This document shows positions 28,908 through 38,913 of a stretch of 64,000 bases of DNA, in pieces. Where the stretch lies: positions 1,054,001-1,118,000 of the forward strand of contig NZ_JABMLK010000002.1 of NCBI RefSeq assembly GCF_013394855.1, given 5' to 3'. The DNA is from Limnobaculum xujianqingii. Lineage in GTDB: Bacteria > Pseudomonadota > Gammaproteobacteria > Enterobacterales > Enterobacteriaceae. Numbering within the stretch: the stretch's first letter is position 1; the number at the start of each line of letters is the position of its first letter. The notes under the pieces are model-generated. The model was given only the letters and a program-made list of their open reading frames with translations. It searched no databases and was not told where the DNA came from. A program made the translations under genes and the position numbers.

Positions 28908-30149
28908 TTAACTCTCCAGCAGAGGATTAAATGGCTCGACGGTTACCCATTCACCGGCAGCCACTGAGCCGCGTTCCTGTTCCAGTACGATAAAACAGTT
29001 CCCCTGACTGAATGAGCTAAACACATGAGAACCCTGATGGCCGGTAGTTTTTACTTCCAGCTCTCCCTGCGCATTACTGGATAAAATACCGCGTTGGAAG
29101 TCCATTCGGCCCGGCGTTTTTTTCAGGGAGCTTGTGGTCTTCACTTTTATCTGACGTGGTTTTTGCCACTGGCTGTAACCGCTAAGCTTCATTAATAATG
29201 GCTGAACTAATTGATAGAAGGTCAGGGCAGCGGAAACCGGATTTCCCGGCAAGCCACAAAACAGGGAATGGCTTAACTGGCCGAAAGCAAAAGGCTTACC
29301 CGGCTTAATCGCCAGTTTCCAGAAGCTGATTTTACCCATTTCATCCAGAATTTGTTTAGTGTAATCCGCCTCACCCACGGAAACCCCACCGCTGGTGATG
29401 ACAACGTCTGCCTGCGCATCGGCTTTGGCAAAAGCTTCACGAATAGCGGCTTCATCATCACGAATAATACCCAGATCGATAACCTCACAATCCAGTTTTT
29501 CCAGCATTAAACGTACGGCAAAGCGGTTAGTATCATAAATCTGGCCTTCCTGTAGCGGTTGGCCGATGGCTTGCAACTCATCACCAGTAGAAAACAGCGC
29601 CACTTTAAGGCGACGATAGACGGTAACCTGATCCACGCCCAGAGACGCTAATAGCGGAAGCTGAGCCACACCCAGTTTTGAACCAGCAGGTAATACTTCG
29701 GCCCCGTGACGGATATCTTCACCGGCTAAACGGATGTTTTCACCGGGCTTTGGCATGGAAGTAAAACGCACACCGTTTTCCTGGACTTCAGCCAGCTCCT
29801 GCATGATCACTGCATCAGTACCTGCGGGAATGGGGGCACCAGTCATAATGCGAATACAGCTGCCCGCGGGCCATTCCCCATGAAACGGCTGACCGGCAAA
29901 AGCTTTACCTGCAACGGGCAGCACTGCAGACTCGGTAACTTCGCTACGGCGAACGGCATAGCCATCCATCGCGGAATTATCAAACGGCGGTACGTTCAAC
30001 GGTGAGGTTATTGCTTGTGCGGTAATGCGGTCGGCAGCCTGAATTAAATCGATCTGCTCAGTTTGGCCAACCGGTTCAACCTGAGAAAGTAATTTATCTA
30101 AAGCCTGGCTCAGCGTAAGAAGTGAGGAAGAAGTAGAACAACAGTCCAT
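28908..30149 (-). CDS. moeA: Molybdopterin molybdenumtransferase
   Basis: MoeA inserts molybdate into adenylylated molybdopterin. The 413-residue protein (E. coli 411) shows [36 protein letters not shown], the active-site stretch [16 protein letters not shown] and GLPGNPVSA, then a C-terminal beta-barrel domain. It heads a two-gene moeAB operon on the minus strand, divergent from folE. Confidence 0.96.
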   Translation of the reverse strand: MDCCSTSSSLLTLSQALDKLLSQVEPVGQTEQIDLIQAADRITAQAITSPLNVPPFDNSAMDGYAVRRSEVTESAVLPVAGKAFAGQPFHGEWPAGSCIRIMTGAPIPAGTDAVIMQELAEVQENGVRFTSMPKPGENIRLAGEDIRHGAEVLPAGSKLGVAQLPLLASLGVDQVTVYRRLKVALFSTGDELQAIGQPLQEGQIYDTNRFAVRLMLEKLDCEVIDLGIIRDDEAAIREAFAKADAQADVVITSGGVSVGEADYTKQILDEMGKISFWKLAIKPGKPFAFGQLSHSLFCGLPGNPVSAALTFYQLVQPLLMKLSGYSQWQKPRQIKVKTTSSLKKTPGRMDFQRGILSSNAQGELEVKTTGHQGSHVFSSFSQGNCFIVLEQERGSVAAGEWVTVEPFNPLLES

Positions 30150-30454
30150 CTGACGGCTCCGTTACAAACCGGTAAGGTTTGGGGTGAGGATATAGAAAAT
30201 ATCGGCTTATTATGCCCGAACAACCGACATCTAACAATTTATTGAGATGCCGGTTTCGTCAGGGAATATCCCTGAAGTCGGTGTGAGTAAACAGGAATTG
30301 CCCGAATTTCAGGCTAAAGTCCAGTTTAAAACATCCACTTATTTAACAATATTTCTACAGAGTGCTGGATAAACCTCGTCGGCTAAATTACAGTGTCTGG
30401 CTTAAGGTGTGATCCTTATCAAAGATATTGCCATAGATAGTTTGGAGAGAGACG
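30150..30454. other. Divergent moeA-folE intergenic region
   Basis: These 305 bp should hold both promoters. The only conspicuous element is the dyad TCAGGGA-ATA-TCCCTGA at 30259-30275, which could be an operator or a small hairpin. I did not find a convincing MetJ box near folE. No ORF is supported. Confidence 0.5.
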
Positions 30455-31126
30455 ATGTCATCCCTGAGTAAAGAAGCGATGTTAGTTCATGCAGCATTAG
30501 AAGCCAGAGGATTAGAGACCCCGTTACGTGGTCAACCTGTGGATGCCAATACGCGCAAACAGAAAATTGAAGAGCATATGACGTCGATTATGCAGTTGCT
30601 CAATCTGGATTTGTCCGATGACAGCCTGGCAGAAACGCCAAAGCGTATTGCAAAAATGTACGTGGATGAGATTTTCTCCGGTCTGGATTATGCAAACTTC
30701 CCTAAAATCACCTTAATTGAAAACAAAATGAAAGTGGATGAAATGGTGACCGTTCGGGATATCACCCTGACCAGCACTTGTGAACACCATTTTGTGACTA
30801 TTGATGGTAAAGCGACAGTGGCTTACATCCCTAAAGATTATGTGATTGGCCTGTCAAAAATTAACCGTATCGTTCAGTTCTTCTCCCAGCGCCCTCAGGT
30901 GCAGGAGCGTTTAACTCAGCAAATTCTGCTGGCGTTACAAACTCTGCTGGGAACCACCAACGTTGCGGTATCTATTGATGCTATCCATTACTGCGTGAAA
31001 TCCCGCGGTGTATGTGATGCAACCAGTTCCACCAGTACCACTTCAATCGGTGGCATCTTTAAAAGTAATCCAAGTACCCGTCAGGAGTTTCTCCGGGCAG
31101 TACGCCATTCCCCACATCATATCTGA
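30455..31126 (+). CDS. folE: GTP cyclohydrolase I
   Basis: FolE converts GTP to 7,8-dihydroneopterin triphosphate, the first step of folate synthesis. The 223-residue protein (E. coli 222) has the zinc ligands in [15 protein letters not shown] and in [12 protein letters not shown], and the [12 protein letters not shown] loop typical of the type I homodecamer. GGAGAGAG precedes the ATG. The gene is followed after 14 bp by yeiB, the same pairing as in E. coli. Confidence 0.97.
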   Translation: MSSLSKEAMLVHAALEARGLETPLRGQPVDANTRKQKIEEHMTSIMQLLNLDLSDDSLAETPKRIAKMYVDEIFSGLDYANFPKITLIENKMKVDEMVTVRDITLTSTCEHHFVTIDGKATVAYIPKDYVIGLSKINRIVQFFSQRPQVQERLTQQILLALQTLLGTTNVAVSIDAIHYCVKSRGVCDATSSTSTTSIGGIFKSNPSTRQEFLRAVRHSPHHI

Positions 31127-31140
31127 TTCTGCATTGTCCT

Positions 31141-32331
31141 ATGCAGCACGATGAAAACCTGTCAGTACAGAATAACGGGAAGGCATTAACGCCTTCTCGT
31201 CGTTTTGAACAGTTAGATAGCGCTCGTGGGTTAGCGCTGTTAGGTATTCTGGTGATGAATATTGGTGGATTTGGCTTGCCTAAACCTGCCTATATGAACC
31301 CTGCCTATATCGGTATGCCATCTTTTAGCGATGGTTTAGTCTGGTCGTTACTCAGTACTTTTGTGCAGGGCACCTTTCTGGCGATGTTCGCTATGCTGTT
31401 TGGTGCAGGCTTGCAGTTATTGAGCAAACGCAGTGCCGGATGGAATGCTTCACGCTTGTTTTGGCTGGCATTGCTTGGTTTTTGCCACAGTGTTTATTTG
31501 TGGGATGGCGATATTCTGCTGACTTATGGTCTGGTAGGCCTTGGTAGCATGGTTATCATCCGCACCTCCTCCACAACCCGTAGCCTGATGTATACCGGCA
31601 TTCTGCTATATATTATTGGATTAGCCATCATGCTATGGCTGGGGTCGCTACCGGGTAGTGGATTCAGTGAAGACTGGACACCCTCCGCCAAAACTTTGGC
31701 CTATGAAACTGCATGGAAACTAACCGGAGGTGAGCTGGCTCACGCTGAACGCCTGAAAATGACGTTAATGATTCAGTTTTCAGTGGTTCTTCAGTATGGC
31801 TGGGAACTGGCCGGATTGATGCTAATTGGCGCAGGCTTGCTGCATAGTGGTTGGTTATTGGGCAAGGCGTCACTAACCGATTATCGTCGTCAGGGATGGA
31901 TTCTGTTCGTACTTTCGCTGGTAATACATATTCCCGCCATGTTAATGCAGTGGTGGGTAGAGTGGGATTTTATTATTGCCGGATATTATCTTCAGGTTCC
32001 TAAAGAATTTGCCGCTACGCTGCAGGGAATAGCCTATCTGGCATTATGGTATGGCTACGGGCAGTCAATTAGCTGGTCAACAGCCAACGCAGTTTTGTCG
32101 CAGGTAGGGCGCATGACGTTGAGTAACTATCTATTACAAACACTGATCTGTACTACGTTGTTTTATCACTATGGCTGGTTTAACCATTTTGATCGTTTAC
32201 AGCTACTGGCAATAGTACCGGCTATCTGGTGTGTGAATATATTGTTCTCAATACTATGGCTGAAGTATTTTAAACAGGGGCCAGTGGAATGGTTATGGCG
32301 ACGGCTGACCAGTATCGTGGCTGTGGAGTGA
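31141..32331 (+). CDS. yeiB: YeiB, DUF418 inner membrane protein
   Basis: The 396-residue protein has about ten membrane segments and the DUF418-family start RFEQLDSARGLALLGILVMNI. The C-terminal part (VGRMTLSNYLLQTLICTTLFYH) is the conserved DUF418 region. Distant similarity of this family to membrane acyltransferases is known, but no reaction has been shown. The start 14 bp after folE makes co-transcription likely. Confidence 0.93.
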   Translation: MQHDENLSVQNNGKALTPSRRFEQLDSARGLALLGILVMNIGGFGLPKPAYMNPAYIGMPSFSDGLVWSLLSTFVQGTFLAMFAMLFGAGLQLLSKRSAGWNASRLFWLALLGFCHSVYLWDGDILLTYGLVGLGSMVIIRTSSTTRSLMYTGILLYIIGLAIMLWLGSLPGSGFSEDWTPSAKTLAYETAWKLTGGELAHAERLKMTLMIQFSVVLQYGWELAGLMLIGAGLLHSGWLLGKASLTDYRRQGWILFVLSLVIHIPAMLMQWWVEWDFIIAGYYLQVPKEFAATLQGIAYLALWYGYGQSISWSTANAVLSQVGRMTLSNYLLQTLICTTLFYHYGWFNHFDRLQLLAIVPAIWCVNILFSILWLKYFKQGPVEWLWRRLTSIVAVE

Positions 32332-32403
32332 TTAATTAAACAGAATGAATGTGTTATCAATAAATGAGATTATTCCAACCGAAGTGAACTAACTATTTAC
32401 TAT

Positions 32404-33243
<840 letters not shown>

Positions 33244-33350
33244 CTAAAAAATTGCTAAGCAATAAGTAAATTATTCGTAATGGGTGAGCAAAACAGTATT
33301 CTTTCAACACTGTTTCAGATTCTGATAGTTCATAATTTATACCTAAAAAT

Positions 33351-33530
33351 AGCCAATCGGAGGGAGAGGCTGCCGTTGGGGTCGTAGCAGCTTTAGCTGC
33401 CGGAGCGCCCCTAGGCTGACTAGGCCCGACGCACACTATAGTCGAGTACTGATGGTTTACCGACCGCACTCGGAGTAGATATAAGTACATTGTATTTACG
33501 GTCGGAATATCCTCAGTAACTAATTTATTA
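33351..33530. repeat. Structured interspersed repeat, copy A
   Basis: About 180 bp here align without large gaps to 60443-60624. Conserved blocks include GTTGGGGTCG, GCCCCTA, AGGCCCGACGCAC, ATATAAG-ACATTG and GGAATATCCTCAG. A first hairpin (GCAGC at 33387-33391 with GCTGC at 33396-33400, closed by GGGG/CCCC) and a second one (CCGACCG at 33461-33467 with CGGTCGG at 33498-33504) are each kept by compensatory changes in the other copy. It lies between the maeA end and the sanA start. An ORF across it on the minus strand is not kept in copy B. Confidence 0.8.
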
Positions 33531-33551
33531 AATCAGGCAACACCTCAATGA

Positions 33552-33578
33552 ATAACGGCCCTAAATCAGAGCCGTTAT
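33552..33578 (-). terminator. Candidate maeA terminator hairpin
   Basis: ATAACGGC and GCCGTTAT form an 8-bp stem 15 bp after the maeA stop. A good T-run is lacking on the minus strand. Confidence 0.45.
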
Positions 33579-33593
33579 CAAACAACAATAAAA

Positions 33594-35291
33594 TCAGAAC
33601 GAAGTTCGCTTATACCGGCGATACTGCGGATCCCAGAAGTTATTATCGATTTCTTGCTGCAAAGCTTCATCAGAAGTTACAACCGCAACGGATTCCAGCT
33701 GTGCCATTTTAGCCACTTTCAGTGCGATATAGCGGGAAACCTGCTGAATATCATCCACTTCAGGCAACAGAGCACCTTCGCCATGCTTAGCTAATGGTGA
33801 ACAGTCTGCCAGTGCGCGGCTGGCGGCCATCAGCATACCGTCAGTAACCCGACTGGCTTTAGCGGCAAGCACACCAAGGCCAATTCCCGGGAAGATATAA
33901 GAGTTATTACACTGGGCAATTGGGAACACTTTCTCTTTATACATTACCGGAGCAAAAGGACTACCGGTAGCAACCAATGCTGCACCATCGGTCCAGTTGA
34001 TAATATCTTCAGGACGACCTTCAACCCGCGAAGTCGGGTTAGACAACGGTAGAACAATCGGACGGGCACAGTGCTTGTGCATTTCACGAATGATCTCTTC
34101 AGTAAACAGACCTGCCTGACCCGATACGCCAATCATTACCGTTGGTTTTGCGTTACGTACAACTTCCAACAGTGAAATAGCTTCATTTTCGGTATGCCAG
34201 TGGTTGAGTAACTCATGCTTTTGCACCAGTTTAGACTGGAACTCAAGCAGATTTGGCATCTTATCGGTTAATAAGCCAAAGCGGTCAACCATAAACACTC
34301 GCTCTCTGGCTTCGCTTTCACTTAAGCCTTCGGCGATCATTTGGGCAATGATCTGTTCCGCGATACCACAACCAGCAGAGCCCGCACCCAGGAATACCAC
34401 CGTCTGCTCTTTCATCTGACTACCGGCAGCACGGCTGGCGGCAATTAAACTACCCAGAGTAACGGCAGCGGTGCCCTGAATATCATCATTAAAACAACAT
34501 AGCTCATTACGATAACGGTTAAGCAGTGGCGTAGCGGTCTGCTGTGCGAAGTCTTCAAATTGCAGCAGAACGTTTGGCCAGCGGCGTTTTACCGCACAAA
34601 TAAAGGCGTCAACAAATTCGAAGTATTCGTCACCGGTAATACGTGGATGACGCCAGCCCATATACAGTGGATCGTTCAGACACTGTTGGTTGTTAGTTCC
34701 CACATCCAGAACGACAGGAAGGGTATAGGCCGGGCTGATACCGCCACAGGCACAGTAAAGGGAGAGCTTACCGATAGGAATCCCCATACCGCCGATGCCC
34801 TGATCCCCAAGGCCAAGGATACGTTCACCATCGGTTACCACAATAACTTTAACGTTTTGTTTAGTGGCATTCTGCAACATGTCATCAATATTGTCTTTAT
34901 TCGGATAGGAGATGAACAGGCCACGGTGGCGACGATAAATATCAGAGAAGTGCTCACAAGCCTCGCCAACGGTTGGCGTGTAAATCACCGGCATCATTTC
35001 GCTCATGTGATTTTCGATCAGGCGATAGAACAGGGTTTCGTTAGTATCCTGAATATTACGCAAGTAGATATGCTTATCGATATCCGTTTTGAACCCTAAA
35101 AATTGCTTATAGGCGCGCTCAGCTTGTTCTTCGATGGTTTCAATTGCTTCAGGCAGCAGGCCGTGGAGGTTAAAGTTACTGCGTTCTTCCTCGGTGAAAG
35201 CGCTACCTTTATTCAGTAGTGGAGTTTCAAGCAGGGCAGGACCAGCATAGGGGATGTACAACGGACGTTTACTTTCGTGTTCCAGTTCCAT
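33594..35291 (-). CDS. maeA: NAD-dependent malic enzyme
   Basis: MaeA decarboxylates malate to pyruvate with NAD. It has exactly 565 residues, as in E. coli. The malic-enzyme N-domain shows [18 protein letters not shown] and the catalytic region around [19 protein letters not shown]. The NAD domain shows [17 protein letters not shown]. The C-terminal half carries [11 protein letters not shown] and [12 protein letters not shown]. It is a single gene with its own upstream region. In E. coli this gene (sfcA) lies elsewhere on the chromosome, so the position is local to this lineage. Confidence 0.97.
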   Translation of the reverse strand: MELEHESKRPLYIPYAGPALLETPLLNKGSAFTEEERSNFNLHGLLPEAIETIEEQAERAYKQFLGFKTDIDKHIYLRNIQDTNETLFYRLIENHMSEMMPVIYTPTVGEACEHFSDIYRRHRGLFISYPNKDNIDDMLQNATKQNVKVIVVTDGERILGLGDQGIGGMGIPIGKLSLYCACGGISPAYTLPVVLDVGTNNQQCLNDPLYMGWRHPRITGDEYFEFVDAFICAVKRRWPNVLLQFEDFAQQTATPLLNRYRNELCCFNDDIQGTAAVTLGSLIAASRAAGSQMKEQTVVFLGAGSAGCGIAEQIIAQMIAEGLSESEARERVFMVDRFGLLTDKMPNLLEFQSKLVQKHELLNHWHTENEAISLLEVVRNAKPTVMIGVSGQAGLFTEEIIREMHKHCARPIVLPLSNPTSRVEGRPEDIINWTDGAALVATGSPFAPVMYKEKVFPIAQCNNSYIFPGIGLGVLAAKASRVTDGMLMAASRALADCSPLAKHGEGALLPEVDDIQQVSRYIALKVAKMAQLESVAVVTSDEALQQEIDNNFWDPQYRRYKRTSF

Positions 35292-35677
35292 GAAATTGGC
35301 TCTTTTAGATCAGGTAAAAGGATAGTCGGGCAACTGCGACCCGTAATCGTCCGCCGATTTTAGGAAACTCAACACAAATGTACAATCAATGTTACTAATA
35401 TATAGATATTTTGTTGAATATTGAGATCCAAACGACATTAATCATGAGTTGGCGATTTCGGGTCTTAGGGCGCTAGTCTACCTGAAAAATTTCCTTTTGT
35501 TCGGCCTAAGCTGTGAAAAAATGTAAATAAAATAGGGAAATAGCAATTCCCGTTGTTTCTATTGTTTTTAGTAATTTAGGAAAATATTTAGCGGGAAAAG
35601 TTAATTATTTGAGGAAAGAAATTAGGGGTATGAAAAAACAATATAATTTCATCCATACCCCTAATGATGTTTATCAA
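35292..35677. other. maeA-yohK intergenic region
   Basis: These 386 bp are AT-rich and contain the yohK terminator at 35621-35665 and presumably the maeA promoter. No ORF or other conserved element is visible. Confidence 0.5.
35621..35665 (-). terminator. Terminator of yohJ-yohK
   Basis: ATTAGGGGTATG (35621-35632) pairs perfectly with CATACCCCTAAT (35654-35665) around a long AT-rich loop. It starts 13 bp after the yohK stop. Confidence 0.6.
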
Positions 35678-36361
35678 TCAGGCAAACAGTTTTACTAACA
35701 CTGGAAAAACAAAAGGTGCGGCCAGAGAAGTAATAATACCGCAGATAACCAGGGCTAAAGAACTATAAGCGCCTTCCTGATAATCTTCTTCAGCGCAACG
35801 TGCTGTTCCGAGGGCGTGAGCAGTTGAGCCAATAGCCAATCCTCTGGCGGACGGTGTTTTTATCTTCAGCATATTGAGTATTGGGTGACCGAACACTGCC
35901 CCAAATATTCCTACAAACATAACGCAAATAGCACTGATGGCTGGAATACCGTGAATAGATTCAGCGGTTGCCATGGCAATTGGTGTGGTGACTGATTTAG
36001 GTAATACCGAAGCGGCAATTTCCGGGGAAGCACCAAGTAATAATGCAGCAGCGGTACCGGTAATCATAGCAACCAGACTACCAACCAGACAGATAGTAAT
36101 AATTGATTTCCAGCGGGCCCGTATCTGATGCAATTGCTCATACAATGGGAAAGCTAAAGCCACCACGGCAGGCTGCAACAAATCGTTGAGTAGTGAACTG
36201 CCGGCAAAGTAGCTGTCGTAGCTGGTATGGGTCAGTAACAAAACAGGAATAATAATAAACAGCGAAATCAGCAGCGGATTAAGCAATGGCTGCTTTAACT
36301 TAATCGCAACCTGGCGGGCACCATAAAAGGCCACCAAAGTCAGAGGAATAGCCCACCACAT
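35678..36361 (-). CDS. yohK: YohK, LrgB-family inner membrane protein
   Basis: The 227-residue protein is a typical LrgB/CidB homologue with about seven membrane segments, LLLGASPEIAASVLPKSVTTPIA and GLAIGSTAHALGTARC being family hallmarks. LrgAB/CidAB-type pairs are linked to pyruvate transport and to murein hydrolase export in other bacteria; the E. coli YohJK role is not settled. Its ATG overlaps the yohJ stop by one base (TAATG), so translation is coupled. Here the pair sits upstream of malic enzyme, a pyruvate producer, which is suggestive but may be chance. Confidence 0.93.
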   Translation of the reverse strand: MWWAIPLTLVAFYGARQVAIKLKQPLLNPLLISLFIIIPVLLLTHTSYDSYFAGSSLLNDLLQPAVVALAFPLYEQLHQIRARWKSIITICLVGSLVAMITGTAAALLLGASPEIAASVLPKSVTTPIAMATAESIHGIPAISAICVMFVGIFGAVFGHPILNMLKIKTPSARGLAIGSTAHALGTARCAEEDYQEGAYSSLALVICGIITSLAAPFVFPVLVKLFA

Positions 36362-36756
36362 TATGATGATTCCTTATCAGATTTCATTCGTCTGATGCCG
36401 TGCATATAGTGTGAAGAGTAGCCGACCACCAACATGGTGATTAAGCTGCTGATCAAACAGGAAATCACCAGCGGGCCAAACTGGCTGACTAGTTGAGGAT
36501 AATACTTTATTACCCCTACACTAATCGGCACAAACAGCAGGGCCATATGGCGAATAAATAGATAACAACCCGGCTTTACCCAATTGGATGGCAATATCTG
36601 AGTGGAGAGCAGAGTAAAAAGCAACAGCATACCAATAATGCTACCCGGAATTTTCAGGGGGAGCAGGGTAGAGATAGCGTTGCCCGCTAGCAGACAAAGA
36701 TAAATCAGAACAAAGGCTCGGAGGTATTGCCAGCAGAGTCTCAGGAACGACAGCAT
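36361..36756 (-). CDS. yohJ: YohJ, LrgA-family inner membrane protein
   Basis: From the ATG at 36756 the protein has 131 residues (E. coli 132), preceded by GAGGGAC as ribosome site. An upstream in-frame ATG would add 13 polar residues and is less likely. Four membrane segments are visible, with the LrgA stretches [16 protein letters not shown] and [14 protein letters not shown]. LrgA proteins resemble holins and act together with their LrgB partner, which follows directly. Confidence 0.93.
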   Translation of the reverse strand: MLSFLRLCWQYLRAFVLIYLCLLAGNAISTLLPLKIPGSIIGMLLLFTLLSTQILPSNWVKPGCYLFIRHMALLFVPISVGVIKYYPQLVSQFGPLVISCLISSLITMLVVGYSSHYMHGIRRMKSDKESS

Positions 36757-37211
36757 AAAAAGTCCCTCTGCATTAGAATTGGATTTATCATACAATTAAA
36801 TTTTATTAATGTGCTATGGATCACACAATAAATGTAATGAAAGATCGTTTCAAATCATTTCTGTAAAGCATCAAATTGATCATTTCCGTTATCAGTATAA
36901 AACAAAAAATTAACCGGTAATTATTTACTGAATTAGTCTGTTTAATTAGTTGTTTATTAAAGGTTTTTTTAATTCCTTCTCCATGGGTGAAAAATATTTA
37001 TTTTGCACTATTGGCAAGGGGATTGTTGTGGTGCAAAATGCACCCAATAGTGAATAACCGGCGTAAAATGACGTCGGTTATTTTTTTGCATCAGACCAGA
37101 GAAAAATGGTTATAAATCTTAAACATATTAGATTTATAGGGCTTATTCCGAGGTTAATAAATATTCACGTATACCGCTTAATTTTGGTAACTTATTGAAT
37201 AAGGAATAAAA
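36757..37211. other. Divergent yohJ-puuP intergenic region
   Basis: These 455 bp are AT-rich. They contain a structured segment ending in an intrinsic terminator (37006-37087) and the ribosome site of the leader ORF (AAGGA at 37201). The part 36800-36990 shows no named feature and should hold both divergent promoters. Confidence 0.6.
37006..37087 (+). promoter_or_regulatory. Structured leader with intrinsic terminator upstream of the putrescine importer (attenuator, riboswitch or small RNA)
   Basis: CACTATTGG (37006-37014) pairs with CCAATAGTG (37044-37052), enclosing GGTGCA-AAA-TGCACC. Directly after it AATAACCGGCG (37053-37063) pairs with CGTCGGTTATT (37072-37082, one G-T pair), followed by seven T. 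No plus-strand gene ends here, so a transcript must start shortly upstream and meet this terminator before the leader ORF. It is either an attenuator of the importer or the end of a small RNA. Confidence 0.6.
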
Positions 37212-37424
37212 ATGAAAAATTCCCTTCTCAAACCACCTCTCTGCGTCGGTGATCAATACCGCCGCAGCGACTATGGCGCACGGCAAATTCAACGCCTTAC
37301 CAACCGATGTTATACCCCTTTAAATTTTAGCCGCTCGCTATGTTATTCCCCTGCGGCCTCTCTGCTTTGTGTGTTATCGAGTAAAAAAGTTGAGAGTATG
37401 GGGGAATACGGCTATGTCTATTAG
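37212..37424 (+). CDS. Upstream leader ORF overlapping the importer start
   Basis: This 70-codon ORF has a strong ribosome site (AAGGA, six bases before ATG). It ends with a TAG that overlaps the importer start (ATGTCTATTAG). The peptide begins [20 protein letters not shown], is rich in Arg, Ser, Cys and Tyr, has no membrane segment or domain, and ends in GEYGYVY. The overlap and the ribosome-site hairpin inside it point to a regulatory leader whose translation controls importer synthesis. That is comparable in principle to the SpeFL peptide that controls ornithine/putrescine genes in E. coli, though I see no sequence similarity. Confidence 0.6.
   Translation: MKNSLLKPPLCVGDQYRRSDYGARQIQRLTNRCYTPLNFSRSLCYSPAASLLCVLSSKKVESMGEYGYVY
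37344..37408 (+). promoter_or_regulatory. Hairpin masking the importer ribosome-binding site
   Basis: TATTCCCC (37344-37351) pairs with GGGGAATA (37401-37408), which includes the Shine-Dalgarno sequence of the importer. Inside, CTCTC (37358-37362) pairs with GAGAG (37392-37396). The whole stem lies within the leader ORF, so a ribosome moving through the leader must open it. Confidence 0.6.
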
Positions 37425-38844
37425 TCTTTCTGCAACCTCTATACCTGTCGCTAACCGCGTTCAACTCAAACGTTCACTAAAACTGTGGCAAATCGTCGTT
37501 ATCGGTTTGGCGTATCTGACGCCAATGACCGTATTCGACTCGTTTGTGATCGTTTCCGGTAAGACAGAAGGCCATGTCCCAAGCGCTTATATTCTGGCAT
37601 TAGTCGCCGTGCTGTTTACTGCTATCAGCTATGGCAAATTGGTGCGTCAGTTTCCGGAAGCAGGCTCGGCATACACTTATTCGCAAAAGGCGATAAATCC
37701 TCATGTAGGCTTCATGGTGGGCTGGTTATCACTGATGGACTATATGTTCCTGCCCATGATTAACACATTACTGGCAAAAATATATTTGTCAGCACTGTTC
37801 CCTGAAGTTGCTTCATGGATATGGGTTGTCGGCTTTGTATTTGTTATGACGGTAATCAACCTGCGTAGCGTTAACTGGGTGGCAAACCTGAATATGGTTC
37901 TGGTGTTTTTCCAGATCGCTATTCTGGTGGCGTTTGTCTATCTGGTTTGGGAAGGATTGCATCTTGGTGATGCGGGAAGATCCCAGGTTGATATCACCAG
38001 ACCGTTCTTCTCCAGCGAAGCACAAATGGTGCCGATTATTGCCGGGGCAACAGTACTTTGCTTCTCGTTTCTTGGCTTTGATGCAGTAAGCACGCTGTCA
38101 GAAGAGACACCAGACCCTAAACGTGTGATCCCTAAGGCCATCTTCCTGACGGCGCTGTACGGTGGCATTATTTTCGTTACGGTTTCTTTCTTTATTCAGC
38201 TCTATTTTCCGGATTTAACTGTGCTGAACGATCCGGATAATGCAACGCCAGAAATTGCACTGTACGTTGGCGGTAAGATGTTCCAGTTCATTTTGCTGTG
38301 TTGTACGGTAGTAGGGGCGCTGGCATCAGGTCTGGCTTCTCATGCCAGTATTGCCCGTCTGTTATATGTGATGGGGCGCGACAATGTGCTGCCGGAAAAA
38401 GTGTTTGGTTATGTGCATCCTAAATGGAAAACACCAGTAACCAACATTTTACTGGTTGGCGTAGTAGCTCTGGCCGCGCTGTTTCTCGATCTGGAAAGTG
38501 CCATTTCACTGATTAATTTTGGTGCACTGGTAGCTTTTAGCTTTGTGAATATTTCAGTTATCTGGTTCTTCTTTGTGCGCCAGAAACGCAATAAAAGCGC
38601 TAAGGATATTTTCAGCTTCCTGATCCTTCCGCTGATTGGCGCGATCATGATTGTTATTCTGTGGCTGAATCTGGAAGAAGATTCTCTGCGGCTGGGTCTG
38701 ATTTGGGGCGGATTGGGTCTGTTGTATCTGGTTTATATTACCCGTGGATTCCGTCGTCCGGTACCGACGTTGGGAGCAAACCGGGGTGCTACACCTACAT
38801 TATTGCCTGATAATGGTGATAATACGGTAACTGAAGTTAAATAA
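37414..38844 (+). CDS. puuP: Putrescine importer, PuuP/PlaP family (APC superfamily)
   Basis: The 476-residue transporter has twelve membrane segments. It shows the conserved polyamine-importer stretches [49 protein letters not shown] and [21 protein letters not shown]. It is most like E. coli PuuP in the first half; the C-terminus (GFRRPVP) recalls PlaP. It takes up putrescine by proton symport in those relatives. I chose the ATG at 37414, with GGGGGAA seven bases upstream, rather than the frame start at 37369. The terminator at 38864 ends the unit. Confidence 0.88.
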   Translation: MSISLSATSIPVANRVQLKRSLKLWQIVVIGLAYLTPMTVFDSFVIVSGKTEGHVPSAYILALVAVLFTAISYGKLVRQFPEAGSAYTYSQKAINPHVGFMVGWLSLMDYMFLPMINTLLAKIYLSALFPEVASWIWVVGFVFVMTVINLRSVNWVANLNMVLVFFQIAILVAFVYLVWEGLHLGDAGRSQVDITRPFFSSEAQMVPIIAGATVLCFSFLGFDAVSTLSEETPDPKRVIPKAIFLTALYGGIIFVTVSFFIQLYFPDLTVLNDPDNATPEIALYVGGKMFQFILLCCTVVGALASGLASHASIARLLYVMGRDNVLPEKVFGYVHPKWKTPVTNILLVGVVALAALFLDLESAISLINFGALVAFSFVNISVIWFFFVRQKRNKSAKDIFSFLILPLIGAIMIVILWLNLEEDSLRLGLIWGGLGLLYLVYITRGFRRPVPTLGANRGATPTLLPDNGDNTVTEVK

Positions 38845-38863
38845 TCCGCAGTGGTTATCTGAG

Positions 38864-38892
38864 AGGGCGTCGAAATGTATGGCGCCCTTTTT
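38864..38892 (+). terminator. Terminator of the putrescine importer gene
   Basis: AGGGCG and CGCCCT form a short GC-rich stem followed by a T-run. It lies 20 bp after the stop codon. Confidence 0.7.
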
Positions 38893-38913
38893 AGTTCCCA
38901 TTTACCTGCATGA

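Noticed and set aside
30259..30275. TCAGGGA-ATA-TCCCTGA as a folE operator
   Set aside because: The dyad is real but short, and I cannot link it to a known regulator, so it is noted only within the intergenic entry.
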